DNA of 25,346 nt, taken from contig JBFYZH010000021.1 of assembly GCA_041309605.1 (NCBI GenBank), forward strand, positions 1 to 25,346, read 5' to 3'. Position 1 is the stretch's first letter. The number at the start of each line of letters is the position of its first letter. Positions 1 to 8,054 of this stretch are shown here, in pieces. The DNA comes from JALOPX01 sp041309605. Lineage in GTDB: Bacteria; Krumholzibacteriota; Krumholzibacteriia; Krumholzibacteriales; Krumholzibacteriaceae. The notes beneath the pieces are model-generated. The model was not told where the DNA came from and made no database searches. It worked only from the letters and a program-made list of their open reading frames with translations. The position numbers and the translations under genes were made by a program.

Positions 1-1019
1 GCCATCAGTGCGATGTCGCTTCTCATCAGCGCCGGATCGACCGGGAACTCGCCGAAAACAACCGCATTCCGCAGGGATGCCGCGCCGCCTCCTCCGTATT
101 TCACCGCCTGCAGATATATATTCCTGGCTCCGGGAAGATCGAAAGACAGAAGATGAAAGATCTTTGTATTCCGCCGGTCCGGCTCGAATTCGGCGATCAT
201 CGGCTCGGCCAGGCACAGAGCCACCGTCTCGTCCCATGCCACAAAATGCCCCCGGAGCAGCAGTTCCCTGACCCTTTCCCCGGTATGAAGTCGCCTCAGA
301 AATTCCGCCCCGCGCGAATCGAATCCGGAGATCTCCCCGAAAAACGTCTCGTCGAACCTGAGGAGCGACGAATCGGGAAGTGAACAATAATAGAGTGGAA
401 TCCCGGAGGCGGCGACCGCGCCGGCCGCACCGGGATCACGCCCCGTGTTCCAGGATACTTCTTCCGAACCGGGCCCGGTTCCATAGTAATAGACGGCGAC
501 TATCCTTTCCCCGATCGCCGGATCAGCCTCCAGAGCCCCGGCGAGGTTCGTCATCGGCCCGAGGCAGACGTAGATCGCCGGTGTCTTTTCCCTTTCCAAC
601 ACGCGTAATGTCGTTTCCACGGCCGTCTCGAACCCTTCATCTCCGGTTGCCGCGGGGATATCGGCCCAGCCCATCGCCTCCGACATGGGCCTCCATGGCG
701 GGGCGCTCATTCCGAGGACTCTGCCCGCGCCGACCGGGATATCCCCGTGCCCAAGAAATTCGAGGGCGCGCCTCACGTTCGCCGCACCGGTCACGGGAGA
801 ACATGCCCCGTCTGATGTGACGACCGCGACCACGTCGAAATGATCGTCGAGAAGGATCAGGGCGATCGCCCGAAGATCGTCGAGGGCGGCGTCCGTGTCG
901 ATGATCACCCTGCTCGACGCATCGTGAGCCGACACCGGGGAAACGGTCGCGAACACCGCCACGAACATCGCGCATACGACCAGCCGCATGAGATTCGATA
1001 TCTTCCTGAAATATCCCAT
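1..1019 (-). CDS. Exported inosine/uridine-type nucleoside hydrolase (3' end outside window)
   Basis: The reading frame runs off the left edge, so 339 residues are visible and the C-terminus is missing. It starts at an ATG preceded by a GGGAGGG ribosome site. Residues 1-31 form a signal peptide (basic start, hydrophobic core, SPVSA-H cleavage-like site), so the enzyme is probably periplasmic. The calcium-binding motif of the IunH family is seen as DTDAALDDLRA at 41-51, and NTGRDPGAAGAV at 191-202 matches the family's N..DP.AA segment. The family hydrolyses the N-glycosidic bond of ribonucleosides. In the conserved HD pair near residue 262, the sequence reads AWDE: the aspartate is kept but the usual catalytic histidine is Trp. 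Substrate is therefore uncertain. It is separated from the upstream methyltransferase by about 160 bases and may be a separate unit. Confidence 0.85.
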   Translation of the reverse strand, partial: MGYFRKISNLMRLVVCAMFVAVFATVSPVSAHDASSRVIIDTDAALDDLRAIALILLDDHFDVVAVVTSDGACSPVTGAANVRRALEFLGHGDIPVGAGRVLGMSAPPWRPMSEAMGWADIPAATGDEGFETAVETTLRVLEREKTPAIYVCLGPMTNLAGALEADPAIGERIVAVYYYGTGPGSEEVSWNTGRDPGAAGAVAASGIPLYYCSLPDSSLLRFDETFFGEISGFDSRGAEFLRRLHTGERVRELLLRGHFVAWDETVALCLAEPMIAEFEPDRRNTKIFHLLSFDLPGARNIYLQAVKYGGGGAASLRNAVVFGEFPVDPALMRSDIALM

Positions 1020-1130
1020 TCGTCCCTCCCGGGTTGCCGGAGACTCCCTTGCCGGAAAAATCCGGCGTGGTAATACGAATGACATATTTGTAACACCAAT
1101 CGGCGGAAATGTGTAGCGTTAAATTACGGA

Positions 1131-1153
1131 GCGGGGGGCATCGGGAACCCCGC
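1131..1153 (-). terminator. Weak hairpin after the methyltransferase gene
   Basis: A GCGGGG / CCCCGC inverted repeat lies about 30 bases past the stop of the methyltransferase gene on the minus strand, followed by a short AT-rich stretch but no clear T-run. It may weakly terminate transcription. A second small hairpin (GCCGGA-AAAA-TCCGGC) sits at 1051-1066. Both are low-confidence calls from sequence symmetry only. Confidence 0.25.
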
Positions 1154-1179
1154 AATCGCCGATTCGGAAAGAACGGCCT

Positions 1180-1932
1180 TCAGCGCAAGAACCTCCCGGC
1201 GCCCGGAAGCGGGGCCGGACGCAGCATGTATATCGCCCACGGAGCTATCTTCGTTTCGCTTACCCACGGAATCCCCTCATCTCCGCGGGCAAGCGGGCGC
1301 TCGACACGGACAAGCTCCAATCCCGCCTCCCCGTACACCGACCTGTAATCCTCGTCCGGCCAGACGATATCCTCCACGGGGCGCGCGTCCGAGTATTCAG
1401 TCGTAACTATTCGAACGACGTCGCCGCATTTCGCCTCGCGATTCCGCGGAAAATCCCTTGTCGTGAATGTCGTCCACTCGTTGACATATATCTCCGGAGT
1501 CGAAACCATGTTCAGGAGCCGGCCCTGCGGGGCCAGCAGAGCGCGCAGCCCGCCGAACAGCCGCACCTTCCGTTCGAGCGTCGGAATGTTGTCGAATGTG
1601 AAGGCGGAAAGCACAAGATCGAAAACACCGTCTGGCAGCGCGCTGAAATCTCCGTCCTCGATGACGCGGTAGTCGCCGCCGGGATCTCGCTCCCGCGCTA
1701 TCCTGACCATTTCGGCGGATATGTCCACGCCGACCGTCTCGAATCCGAGCTGCTGCAGGAACCTGGTCGAACGCCCCGTCCCACACCCGAAATCGACGGA
1801 GCGCCTTCCCTTCACCGCGCCGCCGATCATCGCCGGCAAATCGCGAAAGGCGATATGGTAGGTCCCCCCGAACTCGAGCTCATTGTAAGCCGCCGCGCGG
1901 ACGGCGTCCTCGTATACATTTCTGAAGTCCAT
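1180..1932 (-). CDS. Class I SAM-dependent methyltransferase
   Basis: This 250-residue protein has the class I methyltransferase fold signature. Motif I VDFGCGTG is at about 46-53, an acidic residue follows the second strand (VGVDIS), and a post-motif strand reads FDLVLSAFTFDN. It resembles the UbiE/Methyltransf_11 group; the substrate cannot be told. The start chosen (1932) has a strong GGGAGGA site six bases upstream; a longer frame begins at 1989 but would overlap the previous gene and has no better ribosome site. It follows the DUF502 gene in the same direction with a gap of about 46 bases, so it is probably co-transcribed with the exchanger and DUF502 genes. No membrane segment or signal peptide is seen. 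Confidence 0.82.
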   Translation of the reverse strand: MDFRNVYEDAVRAAAYNELEFGGTYHIAFRDLPAMIGGAVKGRRSVDFGCGTGRSTRFLQQLGFETVGVDISAEMVRIARERDPGGDYRVIEDGDFSALPDGVFDLVLSAFTFDNIPTLERKVRLFGGLRALLAPQGRLLNMVSTPEIYVNEWTTFTTRDFPRNREAKCGDVVRIVTTEYSDARPVEDIVWPDEDYRSVYGEAGLELVRVERPLARGDEGIPWVSETKIAPWAIYMLRPAPLPGAGRFLR

Positions 1933-1978
1933 TGCGATCCTCCCGCGAAGAGCCCTCGCAGTGCCGCTCCCTCCGTCT

Positions 1979-2584
1979 TTATCCGGCAATATTCCCGATT
2001 TCCCCGGGGCCTATGATCCCGCCGGAAATTGTCATTTTCATCGCTTCCTCGACGGTCCAGTGGGGATCCTTTACCTGCGACTCCTTCATTACGGCCAGGA
2101 ATCCGGAGGTCGGGTTAGGAACGGTGGGGATAAAGACCTTGACGTAGATCTCCCCGCCGGCGGCATCCCTGATCTCCCCGGTTATAAAACCGACGACCCA
2201 CGCCCCCGGCCTGAAGAAATCGACGAGCACGGCCTTTTTGAATATGTGCTTTTCGGGAAGGGACAGCGTGTTGGACAATTGCTTGCCGACAAGGTACGTC
2301 ATCTTGATGATCGGAATACGGGCGGAAACCCTGTCTATAATACTTATCATCTTTTTCCCAAGCATGTTGCTGGCGATAAGCCCCGTCACATAGAGAACGA
2401 TGATGAAAAGCAGCAACCCGAGCCCGGGTATGTGGTGCCCCGTAACCCGGGCGATCTGTTCCGTGACCCGTTTGTCGATAAAGACGTAAACGATCCTTAT
2501 CGTGAAGATTGTAAGCCCCACGGGTATCAGGGTCAGCAGCCCGCGGAACATGTACTGCTTCATGTGGGTTAAAAATTTCTTCAT
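1979..2584 (-). CDS. DUF502 family membrane protein
   Basis: The protein is about 201 residues, typical of DUF502. It has an N-terminal basic stretch, a first membrane segment (FRGLLTLIPVGLTIFTIRIV), a second one (GLGLLLFIIVLYVTGLIA), and a soluble C-terminal part with the conserved IPTVPNPTSGF segment (function unknown in the family). Two starts are possible. ATG 2596 overlaps the stop of the exchanger gene as ATGA, but its G-rich site touches the codon. ATG 2584 (MKKFLTHMKQ) leaves about 11 bases after an AGGGG site and gives the usual DUF502 N-terminus; I prefer it. Tight coupling to the exchanger suggests one operon and possibly a shared membrane role. Confidence 0.85.
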   Translation of the reverse strand: MKKFLTHMKQYMFRGLLTLIPVGLTIFTIRIVYVFIDKRVTEQIARVTGHHIPGLGLLLFIIVLYVTGLIASNMLGKKMISIIDRVSARIPIIKMTYLVGKQLSNTLSLPEKHIFKKAVLVDFFRPGAWVVGFITGEIRDAAGGEIYVKVFIPTVPNPTSGFLAVMKESQVKDPHWTVEEAMKMTISGGIIGPGEIGNIAG

Positions 2585-2592
2585 TGGTCCGG

Positions 2593-3555
2593 TCATCCCC
2601 TTTTTACGAGAAACGCCACATACGCCATGTACAGCAGGATGAGAATAATTCCATTCCTTCTTTCCAGGTGATGCCTCTTTCCGACGAACATGAAAAAGAA
2701 AAGAAGCAGGCTGCCTCCCGTCAATACCATTATATCCACGTTGATCTGAGCGGTTATGGGCAGCGGCCTTATAAGGGTGGAAATCCCGAGGATAAAGAAT
2801 ATGTTGAAGATGTTCGAACCGACGATATTGCCGATCGCTATATCCGGTTTTTTCCTGTAGGCGGCAACCGCCGAGGTCGCAAGTTCCGGCAGCGACGTTC
2901 CCGCGGCGACGATGGTAAATCCTATGAGTGTTTCGCTGATCCCGAGGCGCATGGCGATACCCACGGCGCCGTCGACGACCAGTTTGCCGCCCGTGACAAG
3001 CGCGGCAAGTCCGACCGCGGACTTGATGATATGCCTTGCCATACTTCCCTTCACTTCGTCGGCGCTTTCGCGCGTGGAGTGTCCCGTGACCCTCGCGATG
3101 CTCGTAATATAATATACGAATATCGCAAAAAAGGCGATGAAGACGAATCCGTCGATCCGCGTGAGGGTCGAAGAACCCGTATTGTCAAACAGTGCATCGT
3201 TCGAAAGAGCCCCCAGTATGATGATCGCCAGCAGGCTGAAAGGGATCTCCTTCCATACCGTCCCCTTCGTGACGGCAAGGGGAAAAATTACCGAAGACAC
3301 ACCAAGGATAAGAAGAGTGTTGAATATATTGCTCCCCAGCACGTTTCCGATGGCGATCTCCGCGTTTCCCTGGGCGCTCGCAAATATGTTGACGAACAAT
3401 TCCGGGGTGGATGTTCCGAAGGCGACGACGGTCAACCCGACCACAAGCTCGGAAACACCCATTTTCCTGGCAAGAGATGAAGCCCCCGAGACAAGCCAGT
3501 CCGCCCCCTTGACCAGGACGGCAAAACCCGCTATCAGCAGTATCAGGTTTATCAT
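2593..3555 (-). CDS. yrbG: YrbG-type sodium/calcium exchanger (CaCA family)
   Basis: This 320-residue, roughly ten-helix membrane protein carries the two inverted alpha repeats of the cation/calcium exchanger family: GTSTPELFVN in the first half and GTSLPELATS in the second, each followed by an IGN..GSNIFN segment. Those Glu, Ser/Thr and Asn residues form the ion site in this family. Length matches YrbG (about 325). It would export Ca2+ in exchange for Na+ (or another cation) at the inner membrane. It is the first gene of a minus-strand operon with DUF502 and the methyltransferase. A plausible sigma-70 promoter is at 3628-3656, with a palindrome just downstream of the predicted start of transcription. 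Confidence 0.9.
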   Translation of the reverse strand: MINLILLIAGFAVLVKGADWLVSGASSLARKMGVSELVVGLTVVAFGTSTPELFVNIFASAQGNAEIAIGNVLGSNIFNTLLILGVSSVIFPLAVTKGTVWKEIPFSLLAIIILGALSNDALFDNTGSSTLTRIDGFVFIAFFAIFVYYITSIARVTGHSTRESADEVKGSMARHIIKSAVGLAALVTGGKLVVDGAVGIAMRLGISETLIGFTIVAAGTSLPELATSAVAAYRKKPDIAIGNIVGSNIFNIFFILGISTLIRPLPITAQINVDIMVLTGGSLLLFFFMFVGKRHHLERRNGIILILLYMAYVAFLVKRG

Positions 3556-3602
3556 CTCGTGTCCTTTCGTTTCGCACGTCTTATCGGGAACCGGTCTTGC
3601 CC

Positions 3603-3617
3603 GGAAAACCGTTTTCC
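3603..3617. promoter_or_regulatory. Palindrome in the exchanger leader (possible operator)
   Basis: GGAAAAC-c-GTTTTCC is a perfect seven-base inverted repeat around one central base. It lies about 4 to 18 bases downstream of the predicted transcription start of the exchanger operon, where a repressor would act. The regulator is unknown; it could also fold as a small RNA hairpin. Confidence 0.3.
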
Positions 3618-3627
3618 ATGATGTACG

Positions 3628-3656
3628 ATACTAAAGGAGACGCGAATTTTTGTAAA
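3628..3656 (-). promoter_or_regulatory. Putative sigma-70 promoter of the exchanger operon
   Basis: On the minus strand TTTACA (3651-3656, five of six to consensus) and TAGTAT (3628-3633, four of six) are separated by exactly 17 bases. Transcription would start near 3621, giving a leader of about 65 bases before the exchanger ATG. Found by eye; not tested. Confidence 0.4.
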
Positions 3657-3783
3657 GCTTCAAGCTCGATCGAAAAAAGATGTTGAATATATCGCCGATT
3701 CGCGCAAGAATGCGCAATCTACAGTGTCAGAACCGGGAATAACCTCATGGCTCCACGGCCATAATAACTGTCAAGGAGGGACG

Positions 3784-4659
3784 ATGCACCGATCAGAAAC
3801 CGCAGCATTCCTTAATCATAAGGGCGGCGTAGGCAAGACGACATCGGTTGTAAACCTGGGCGCGGGACTTTCGATACTGGGAAACCGTGTCCTGCTGGTG
3901 GACCTCGACCCACAGGGGCACCTGACGAATTTCCTGGGGATCGAACATGGCGCGATCGAAAAATCCATCTACGGAGTTCTTCTCGGGGAAGTCAACCCGC
4001 GGGATGCGATCATAAACAAAACCATGAACGCCAGGATGCTCATAGACGGGAAGGAGTCGCGCCTTGCGCTTTCGGTGATACCTTCCACGATCGAGCTCAC
4101 CGAAGCCGAACTTGTCCTGTCCAACAGGCCCGACAGGGAATTCCTGCTGAAAAGGACGCTGTCGCGAATCGGCGACGATTATGATTACATTCTCTTCGAC
4201 TGTTCTCCGAGCCTCGGATTGCTTTCGCTGAACGCCCTTGCCGCTTCCCGCAGGGTCTTTATACCCGTTCAGACGGAATACCTCGCCCTGAGCAGCCTCG
4301 AGAGCCTGCTGAGCAGGATCGAATTGGTGATGACCGGGCTTAACCTCGATCTGGTGATAGGCGGAATTATCGCCACGCGTTACGACAGCCGGAAGGTGCT
4401 GAGCCGCGCCGTCGTGGAAACGTTGCGTGAACGTTTCGGCGCGCTTTTCCTCGACACCATGATCCGTGAAAACATCGTGCTCGCCGAGTCGCCCCGATTC
4501 GGCAGGGATATCTTCAGTTACCGGCCGAGAAGTTACGGGGCGGAGGACTACCTCAACCTGTCGCTGGAAGTCATGGGCAGGGCCGCGGCGGCCGACAATC
4601 TTTTCTCTGTGGAACGGGGCGTGATTACGAGCACGGACGGCAGTTTTGCCCAGGTTTGA
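3784..4659 (+). CDS. Orphan ParA/Soj-like P-loop ATPase
   Basis: This 291-residue ParA-family ATPase has the deviant Walker A KGGVGKTT at 13-20 (with the signature first lysine), the A' motif DLDPQG at 40-45 and Walker B FDCSPSL at 138-144. The start at 3784 follows AAGGAGGG; the frame could extend to 3724 but without a good ribosome site. No DNA-binding N-terminal extension and no parB gene or parS-like cluster lies nearby, so it is not the chromosomal parAB locus. Such orphans position proteins or large complexes, or switch partners through ATP-driven dimerisation. It is followed after 44 bases by the tandem-UGA gene in the same direction, and the two appear to form a two-gene operon between divergent and convergent neighbours. 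Confidence 0.85.
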   Translation: MHRSETAAFLNHKGGVGKTTSVVNLGAGLSILGNRVLLVDLDPQGHLTNFLGIEHGAIEKSIYGVLLGEVNPRDAIINKTMNARMLIDGKESRLALSVIPSTIELTEAELVLSNRPDREFLLKRTLSRIGDDYDYILFDCSPSLGLLSLNALAASRRVFIPVQTEYLALSSLESLLSRIELVMTGLNLDLVIGGIIATRYDSRKVLSRAVVETLRERFGALFLDTMIRENIVLAESPRFGRDIFSYRPRSYGAEDYLNLSLEVMGRAAAADNLFSVERGVITSTDGSFAQV

Positions 4660-4703
4660 TCATGGCCGCGCACGCGGGACGATTGAAATAAAAGGAGAGC
4701 TCC

Positions 4704-5003
4704 ATGAGAATCGCCGCTGACGACGCGCTCATCCGTCTCGTAAAAGACTGCGGGGGCGTGCTCACCGTCGGCTTCTTCTGGGAAGTCTCCGGCTGATGAA
4801 AAGCCGTTAGGATGACATCCGGTCGGATGTGCGCCCCCGAAGATATGGTCGAACGGATCGACCCGGCGGTGTTCGAGCGCTTCGAAACCGGCGGCATCGT
4901 GATCTTCGTCGAGAGGAATCTTCTTTCCGAAGAACCGGTGAGGTTTACCGTCCGTTCGGCGGGCGATTTCACGCTGGCGCCGATTCCTTTCGAGGACAAT
5001 TAG
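4704..5003 (+). CDS. Probable tandem-selenocysteine protein (Sec31-Sec32)
   Basis: An AAAGGAGAG site precedes the ATG at 4704. The frame reads 30 codons, meets two consecutive TGA codons (4794-4799), then continues in the same frame for another 67 codons to a TAG at 5001-5003. Reading both TGA as selenocysteine gives 99 residues. The part after the TGAs looks coding: AVFERFETGGIVIFVERNLL and a C-terminal hydrophobic/acidic end. A perfect 6-bp hairpin with a GGUC loop follows the codons at bacterial SECIS distance. From memory, the length, the GGVLTV lead-in and a paired-residue site resemble a small family annotated as CC/Se motif (seleno)protein, in which CC can be replaced by Sec; this match is recall, not a search. 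Function is unknown; a redox or metal-binding role is inferred. Standard gene callers would give a 30-residue stub plus a 63-residue ORF at 4812. The alternative is a pseudogene. Confidence 0.72.
4800..4838 (+). promoter_or_regulatory. Bacterial SECIS-like hairpin
   Basis: Right after the second TGA, ACATCC (4815-4820) and GGATGT (4825-4830) pair perfectly around a GGTC loop (4821-4824). The loop begins 21 bases after the second TGA and 24 after the first. The E. coli fdhF SECIS also presents GGUC in its apical loop, 18 bases after its UGA, where SelB contacts G and U. Bacterial SECIS rules (loop 16-37 bases after UGA, a G in the first loop bases, upper stem of at least 4 pairs) are met. A lower stem is weak. 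Confidence 0.65.
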
Positions 5004-5031
5004 GCGGAAGCCGCGGCAGGACGCGTTTTCC

Positions 5032-7848
5032 TTATTCGCCGTCCAGCACCTCCCGCACCTTGGCGACCAGTGTCTGCGTGGAGAACGGTTTCTGGATGAA
5101 ACGAACCCCTTCATCCAGCACGCCGCGGTGGGCGATAACGTCGGCGGTGTATCCCGACATGAAGAGGCGCTTGATTTCCGGATACAGGGCCAGCAGGTTT
5201 TTCGCCAGCTCCCGCCCGTTCATCTCGGGCATTACCACATCCGTCATCAGCAGGTGGATCTCTCCTGCCCTTTCCCGCGCGATACGTATTGCTTCGCCCG
5301 GCGCGCCTGCGGTCAGGACCGTAAATCCATGCTTTTCGAGCATCTTCCTCGTCAATTCAAGTATGGCCGGTTCGTCCTCCACCAGCAATATAGTCTCGTG
5401 GCCGCGCACGGCCGGTTCCGCCGCAGCGGCCGCCGGTGCCCGCAGGACCCTGCCCGCATGCCTTGGCAGATAGATCGTGAACGTCGTTCCAATGCCCGGC
5501 TCGCTGTACGTATTTATGAAACCGTTGTTCTGCTTGACGGCGCCGTACACCGTCGCCAGACCAAGTCCTGTTCCCTCGCCGATACCCTTTGTCGTGAAGA
5601 ACGGCTCGAAAAGATGCGACAACGTTTCCCTGCCCATGCCGCAGCCGTCGTCGCTGACGGCGAGCCTCACGTACTCCCCGGGGGTAATACCGGCATGGTC
5701 GGCGCAGTAGGCTTCGTCGAATACGCTGTTTCCCGTCTCAATGGAGATCCTGCCGACATCGGCGATGGCGTCCCTTGCGTTGACGCAAAGGTTGGCCAGT
5801 ATCTGGTCGATCTGCGACGGGTCGATCCTGACCGGCCACAGCTCCGCTTCCGGCAACCAGTCAAGCCGGATGTTTTCGCCGATCATCCGTTGCAGCATCT
5901 TGAGCATCCCGGCCACGGTTTCGTTCAGATCCAGAACCCTGGGCGCGACCGTCTGTCTGCGCGCGAAAACCAGCAGTTGCCGGGTAAGGTCGGCGGATCG
6001 TTCCGCCGCCTTGCGGATTTCCTCGAGGTCGGCATAAAGGGGCTGTGCCGGGTCCACGCTCTCCATCGCCATCTCCGCATGCCCGAGTATCACCCCCAGC
6101 ATGTTGTTGAAGTCGTGCGCGACGCCGCCCGCCAGGCGGCCCACCGACTCCATCTTCTGGGCCTGCTGGAGCTGCGCTTCGAGTTTTGTCTTCTCCTCTT
6201 CGGCCCGCTTGCTGTCGGTAATGTCGCGTTGGACGCCCCAAATACGCTCAAGACGGCCATCCTCGATTTCACCGTAATAACTCTCCCTCAGATACAAGGG
6301 ATTCCCCTGGTTATCGATGTCCACGGTCTCTTCATCTATGTTCTGATAATTTTTCCTGTCGAGAACGAGCACCACCCTTCCCCCGTAATCCGGGGCAAAA
6401 TCGGTCGCCCGTTTCCAGATCATATCCTTCGGTTGCAACCCATACATCGACGCGAGCGCGTTATTGACCTCTCCGATTATTGCATGATTGTTAATCCATT
6501 CGACAATTTCGGCGCGCGGCAGATCGATCGGAACCGGCGGGACAATTTCGATCCGATAAATTCCCTCGCTGCTGTGCGAAATAAAACTTCTGTACCGCAT
6601 TTCGCTCTCCCTCAGCGCATCTTCCACCCGCTTGCGGTCGCTGATATCCATCGTGAACCCCTCGATGTCAAACGCCTCCCCGCCGTCAAGCCTTCGCACA
6701 TGGGCGTTCATGGTCAACCATATCCGCCTGCCGTCGGCTGTCTTCGCTTCGTACTCGAAGTTCTCCACCTTGCCGTCTTTTTTCAGCCTTAGCAGGAATT
6801 CTTCCCGCCTGTCGGCGTGGACATAAAGCTGTTTCCCCAGATCCTTATAGTATTCCACTGCTTCGCTCGACGACTCGAATCCAAGAATACCGGCCATGAC
6901 GGTGTTGATCGCGAGCGCCTGACCCTTCGAATTTGTCCGGAATATTCCCACAGGAGCGTTCTCATAAAGATTCCTGTATTTTTCCTCCCTCGCCTTCAGT
7001 TCGCGGGTTCTCAGTTTCAGAAGATCCTCCACCCGCAGAAGGGCGCGTTCTCGACGGGCCCTGGCGCACATTTCCACGAGGTAATCGGGTTGGAACGGTT
7101 TGTGGACGTAGGCGGCCGCGCCACGCTTCATCCAGTCAAGGGCCAGTTCCGGTCCCGGGTCGGTTGTCATCATTATGCAGACGCAATCGGGCCGCTGCGA
7201 ATGGAATACATCCAACAGGGAATCGCCCCTTCCGTCGGGCAGGTGATAGTCCAGCAGGGCAATGTCGTAGAAGGTCTCCCTGAAGGCGCCGGCGGCGGCG
7301 CTGATTGTGTCCTTCGTATCCACCTGGTAACCGTTGGCGGTGAAAGTCTTCCCGAGCGCGTCGGCGAGAGGCTCGCTGTCCTCGACGATCAACGCCCGCA
7401 ACTTGTTCGGCGCCCGCCTGCCTCCAAGTATCGCATGCACTTGTTCGACGAAACGCCCGCCATCCACGGGAGAGGGAAAAAAGGCTTCCACCCCGAGATC
7501 CATGGCGATACGTCCCGGTTCGTCTCCCGCGAATGTCGCCGATACCACCACGATGGGAATTTTATTAAAGGCGGCGTATTCCGGCGAACGCAGCAGGCGG
7601 CAGAATCGCCAGCCGTCAATGCCCGGCATGTAGAGGTCGGTGACGATAAGTGCGGGCAGAACGCCCTGAACCCCGGCCCCCTCTTGGGCATCGGCTTTCA
7701 TTTCCTCCAGTGCGGCTTCGGCGCCGGTAAAGACGCGAGGCTCCAGTCCCGCCTTGCGCACAAGCCATGACAGCATATTGAGCTGGGTGCGATCGTCGTT
7801 GACGACCACGGCGAAGGGGAGGGAAGGATTCAAAGGTCCATCGCTCAT
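5032..7848 (-). CDS. Hybrid histidine kinase, REC-REC-PAS-PAS-HisKA-HATPase-REC
   Basis: This soluble 938-residue sensor kinase starts at 7848 after AAGGAG; a longer frame to 8184 is open but crosses the previous gene. Two receiver domains come first (about 11-140 with phospho-acceptor Asp71; about 151-270 with Asp200), then a short coiled coil (270-290), PAS domains with PAC ends (about 290-410 and 415-550), a HisKA box AGGVAHDFNN with His578, an HATPase domain (N box about 686-694, DDGCGM at 733-738, GTGLGL at 759-764) and a third receiver (about 818-935, Asp870). No membrane segments, so signals reach it through the N-terminal receivers and PAS domains in the cytosol. It has no adjacent response regulator or output gene. 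A consensus -35 (TTGACA, 8049-8054) exists upstream, but the matching -10 is poor. Confidence 0.92.
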   Translation of the reverse strand: MSDGPLNPSLPFAVVVNDDRTQLNMLSWLVRKAGLEPRVFTGAEAALEEMKADAQEGAGVQGVLPALIVTDLYMPGIDGWRFCRLLRSPEYAAFNKIPIVVVSATFAGDEPGRIAMDLGVEAFFPSPVDGGRFVEQVHAILGGRRAPNKLRALIVEDSEPLADALGKTFTANGYQVDTKDTISAAAGAFRETFYDIALLDYHLPDGRGDSLLDVFHSQRPDCVCIMMTTDPGPELALDWMKRGAAAYVHKPFQPDYLVEMCARARRERALLRVEDLLKLRTRELKAREEKYRNLYENAPVGIFRTNSKGQALAINTVMAGILGFESSSEAVEYYKDLGKQLYVHADRREEFLLRLKKDGKVENFEYEAKTADGRRIWLTMNAHVRRLDGGEAFDIEGFTMDISDRKRVEDALRESEMRYRSFISHSSEGIYRIEIVPPVPIDLPRAEIVEWINNHAIIGEVNNALASMYGLQPKDMIWKRATDFAPDYGGRVVLVLDRKNYQNIDEETVDIDNQGNPLYLRESYYGEIEDGRLERIWGVQRDITDSKRAEEEKTKLEAQLQQAQKMESVGRLAGGVAHDFNNMLGVILGHAEMAMESVDPAQPLYADLEEIRKAAERSADLTRQLLVFARRQTVAPRVLDLNETVAGMLKMLQRMIGENIRLDWLPEAELWPVRIDPSQIDQILANLCVNARDAIADVGRISIETGNSVFDEAYCADHAGITPGEYVRLAVSDDGCGMGRETLSHLFEPFFTTKGIGEGTGLGLATVYGAVKQNNGFINTYSEPGIGTTFTIYLPRHAGRVLRAPAAAAAEPAVRGHETILLVEDEPAILELTRKMLEKHGFTVLTAGAPGEAIRIARERAGEIHLLMTDVVMPEMNGRELAKNLLALYPEIKRLFMSGYTADVIAHRGVLDEGVRFIQKPFSTQTLVAKVREVLDGE

Positions 7849-8054
7849 GCGTCCTTCTCCTTGCTTCGGGCATCGTATCGCTCGAACCCGGGATACGTGT
7901 ACTTGATGCTCCGGCCGGGAGCCGTGGCTGAAATCGGCCTCGATGGGTTCCCGGACACGAATTTTCACCTGGTTCAAGCGACCCCGGTTGTCGATGTCCG
8001 TCTTTTTCCCGCCGATGCGTCCAAAGCCATAAACGGAGAGCGTCGTTTTGTCAA

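Noticed and set aside
1051..1066. GCCGGA-AAAA-TCCGGC as a rho-independent terminator
   Set aside because: Six pairs with no T-run on either strand, and it lies in the leader of the nucleoside hydrolase rather than after a gene.
3724..3783. A 20-residue N-terminal extension of ParA
   Set aside because: The ATG at 3784 has a nearly perfect ribosome site and places the Walker A motif at the usual position.
4812..5003. Separate 63-residue gene starting at 4812
   Set aside because: It has no ribosome site and starts inside the SECIS-like hairpin; it is better read as the second part of the tandem-UGA gene in the same frame.
5128..6792. Plus-strand open frame of 554 codons opposite the histidine kinase
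   Set aside because: Antisense shadow of an intact multidomain kinase; no family motif and no ribosome site.
7849..8054. N-terminal extension of the histidine kinase to 8184
   Set aside because: The 112 extra residues are low in motif content, overlap the thioesterase gene, and a strong ribosome site exists just before 7848.
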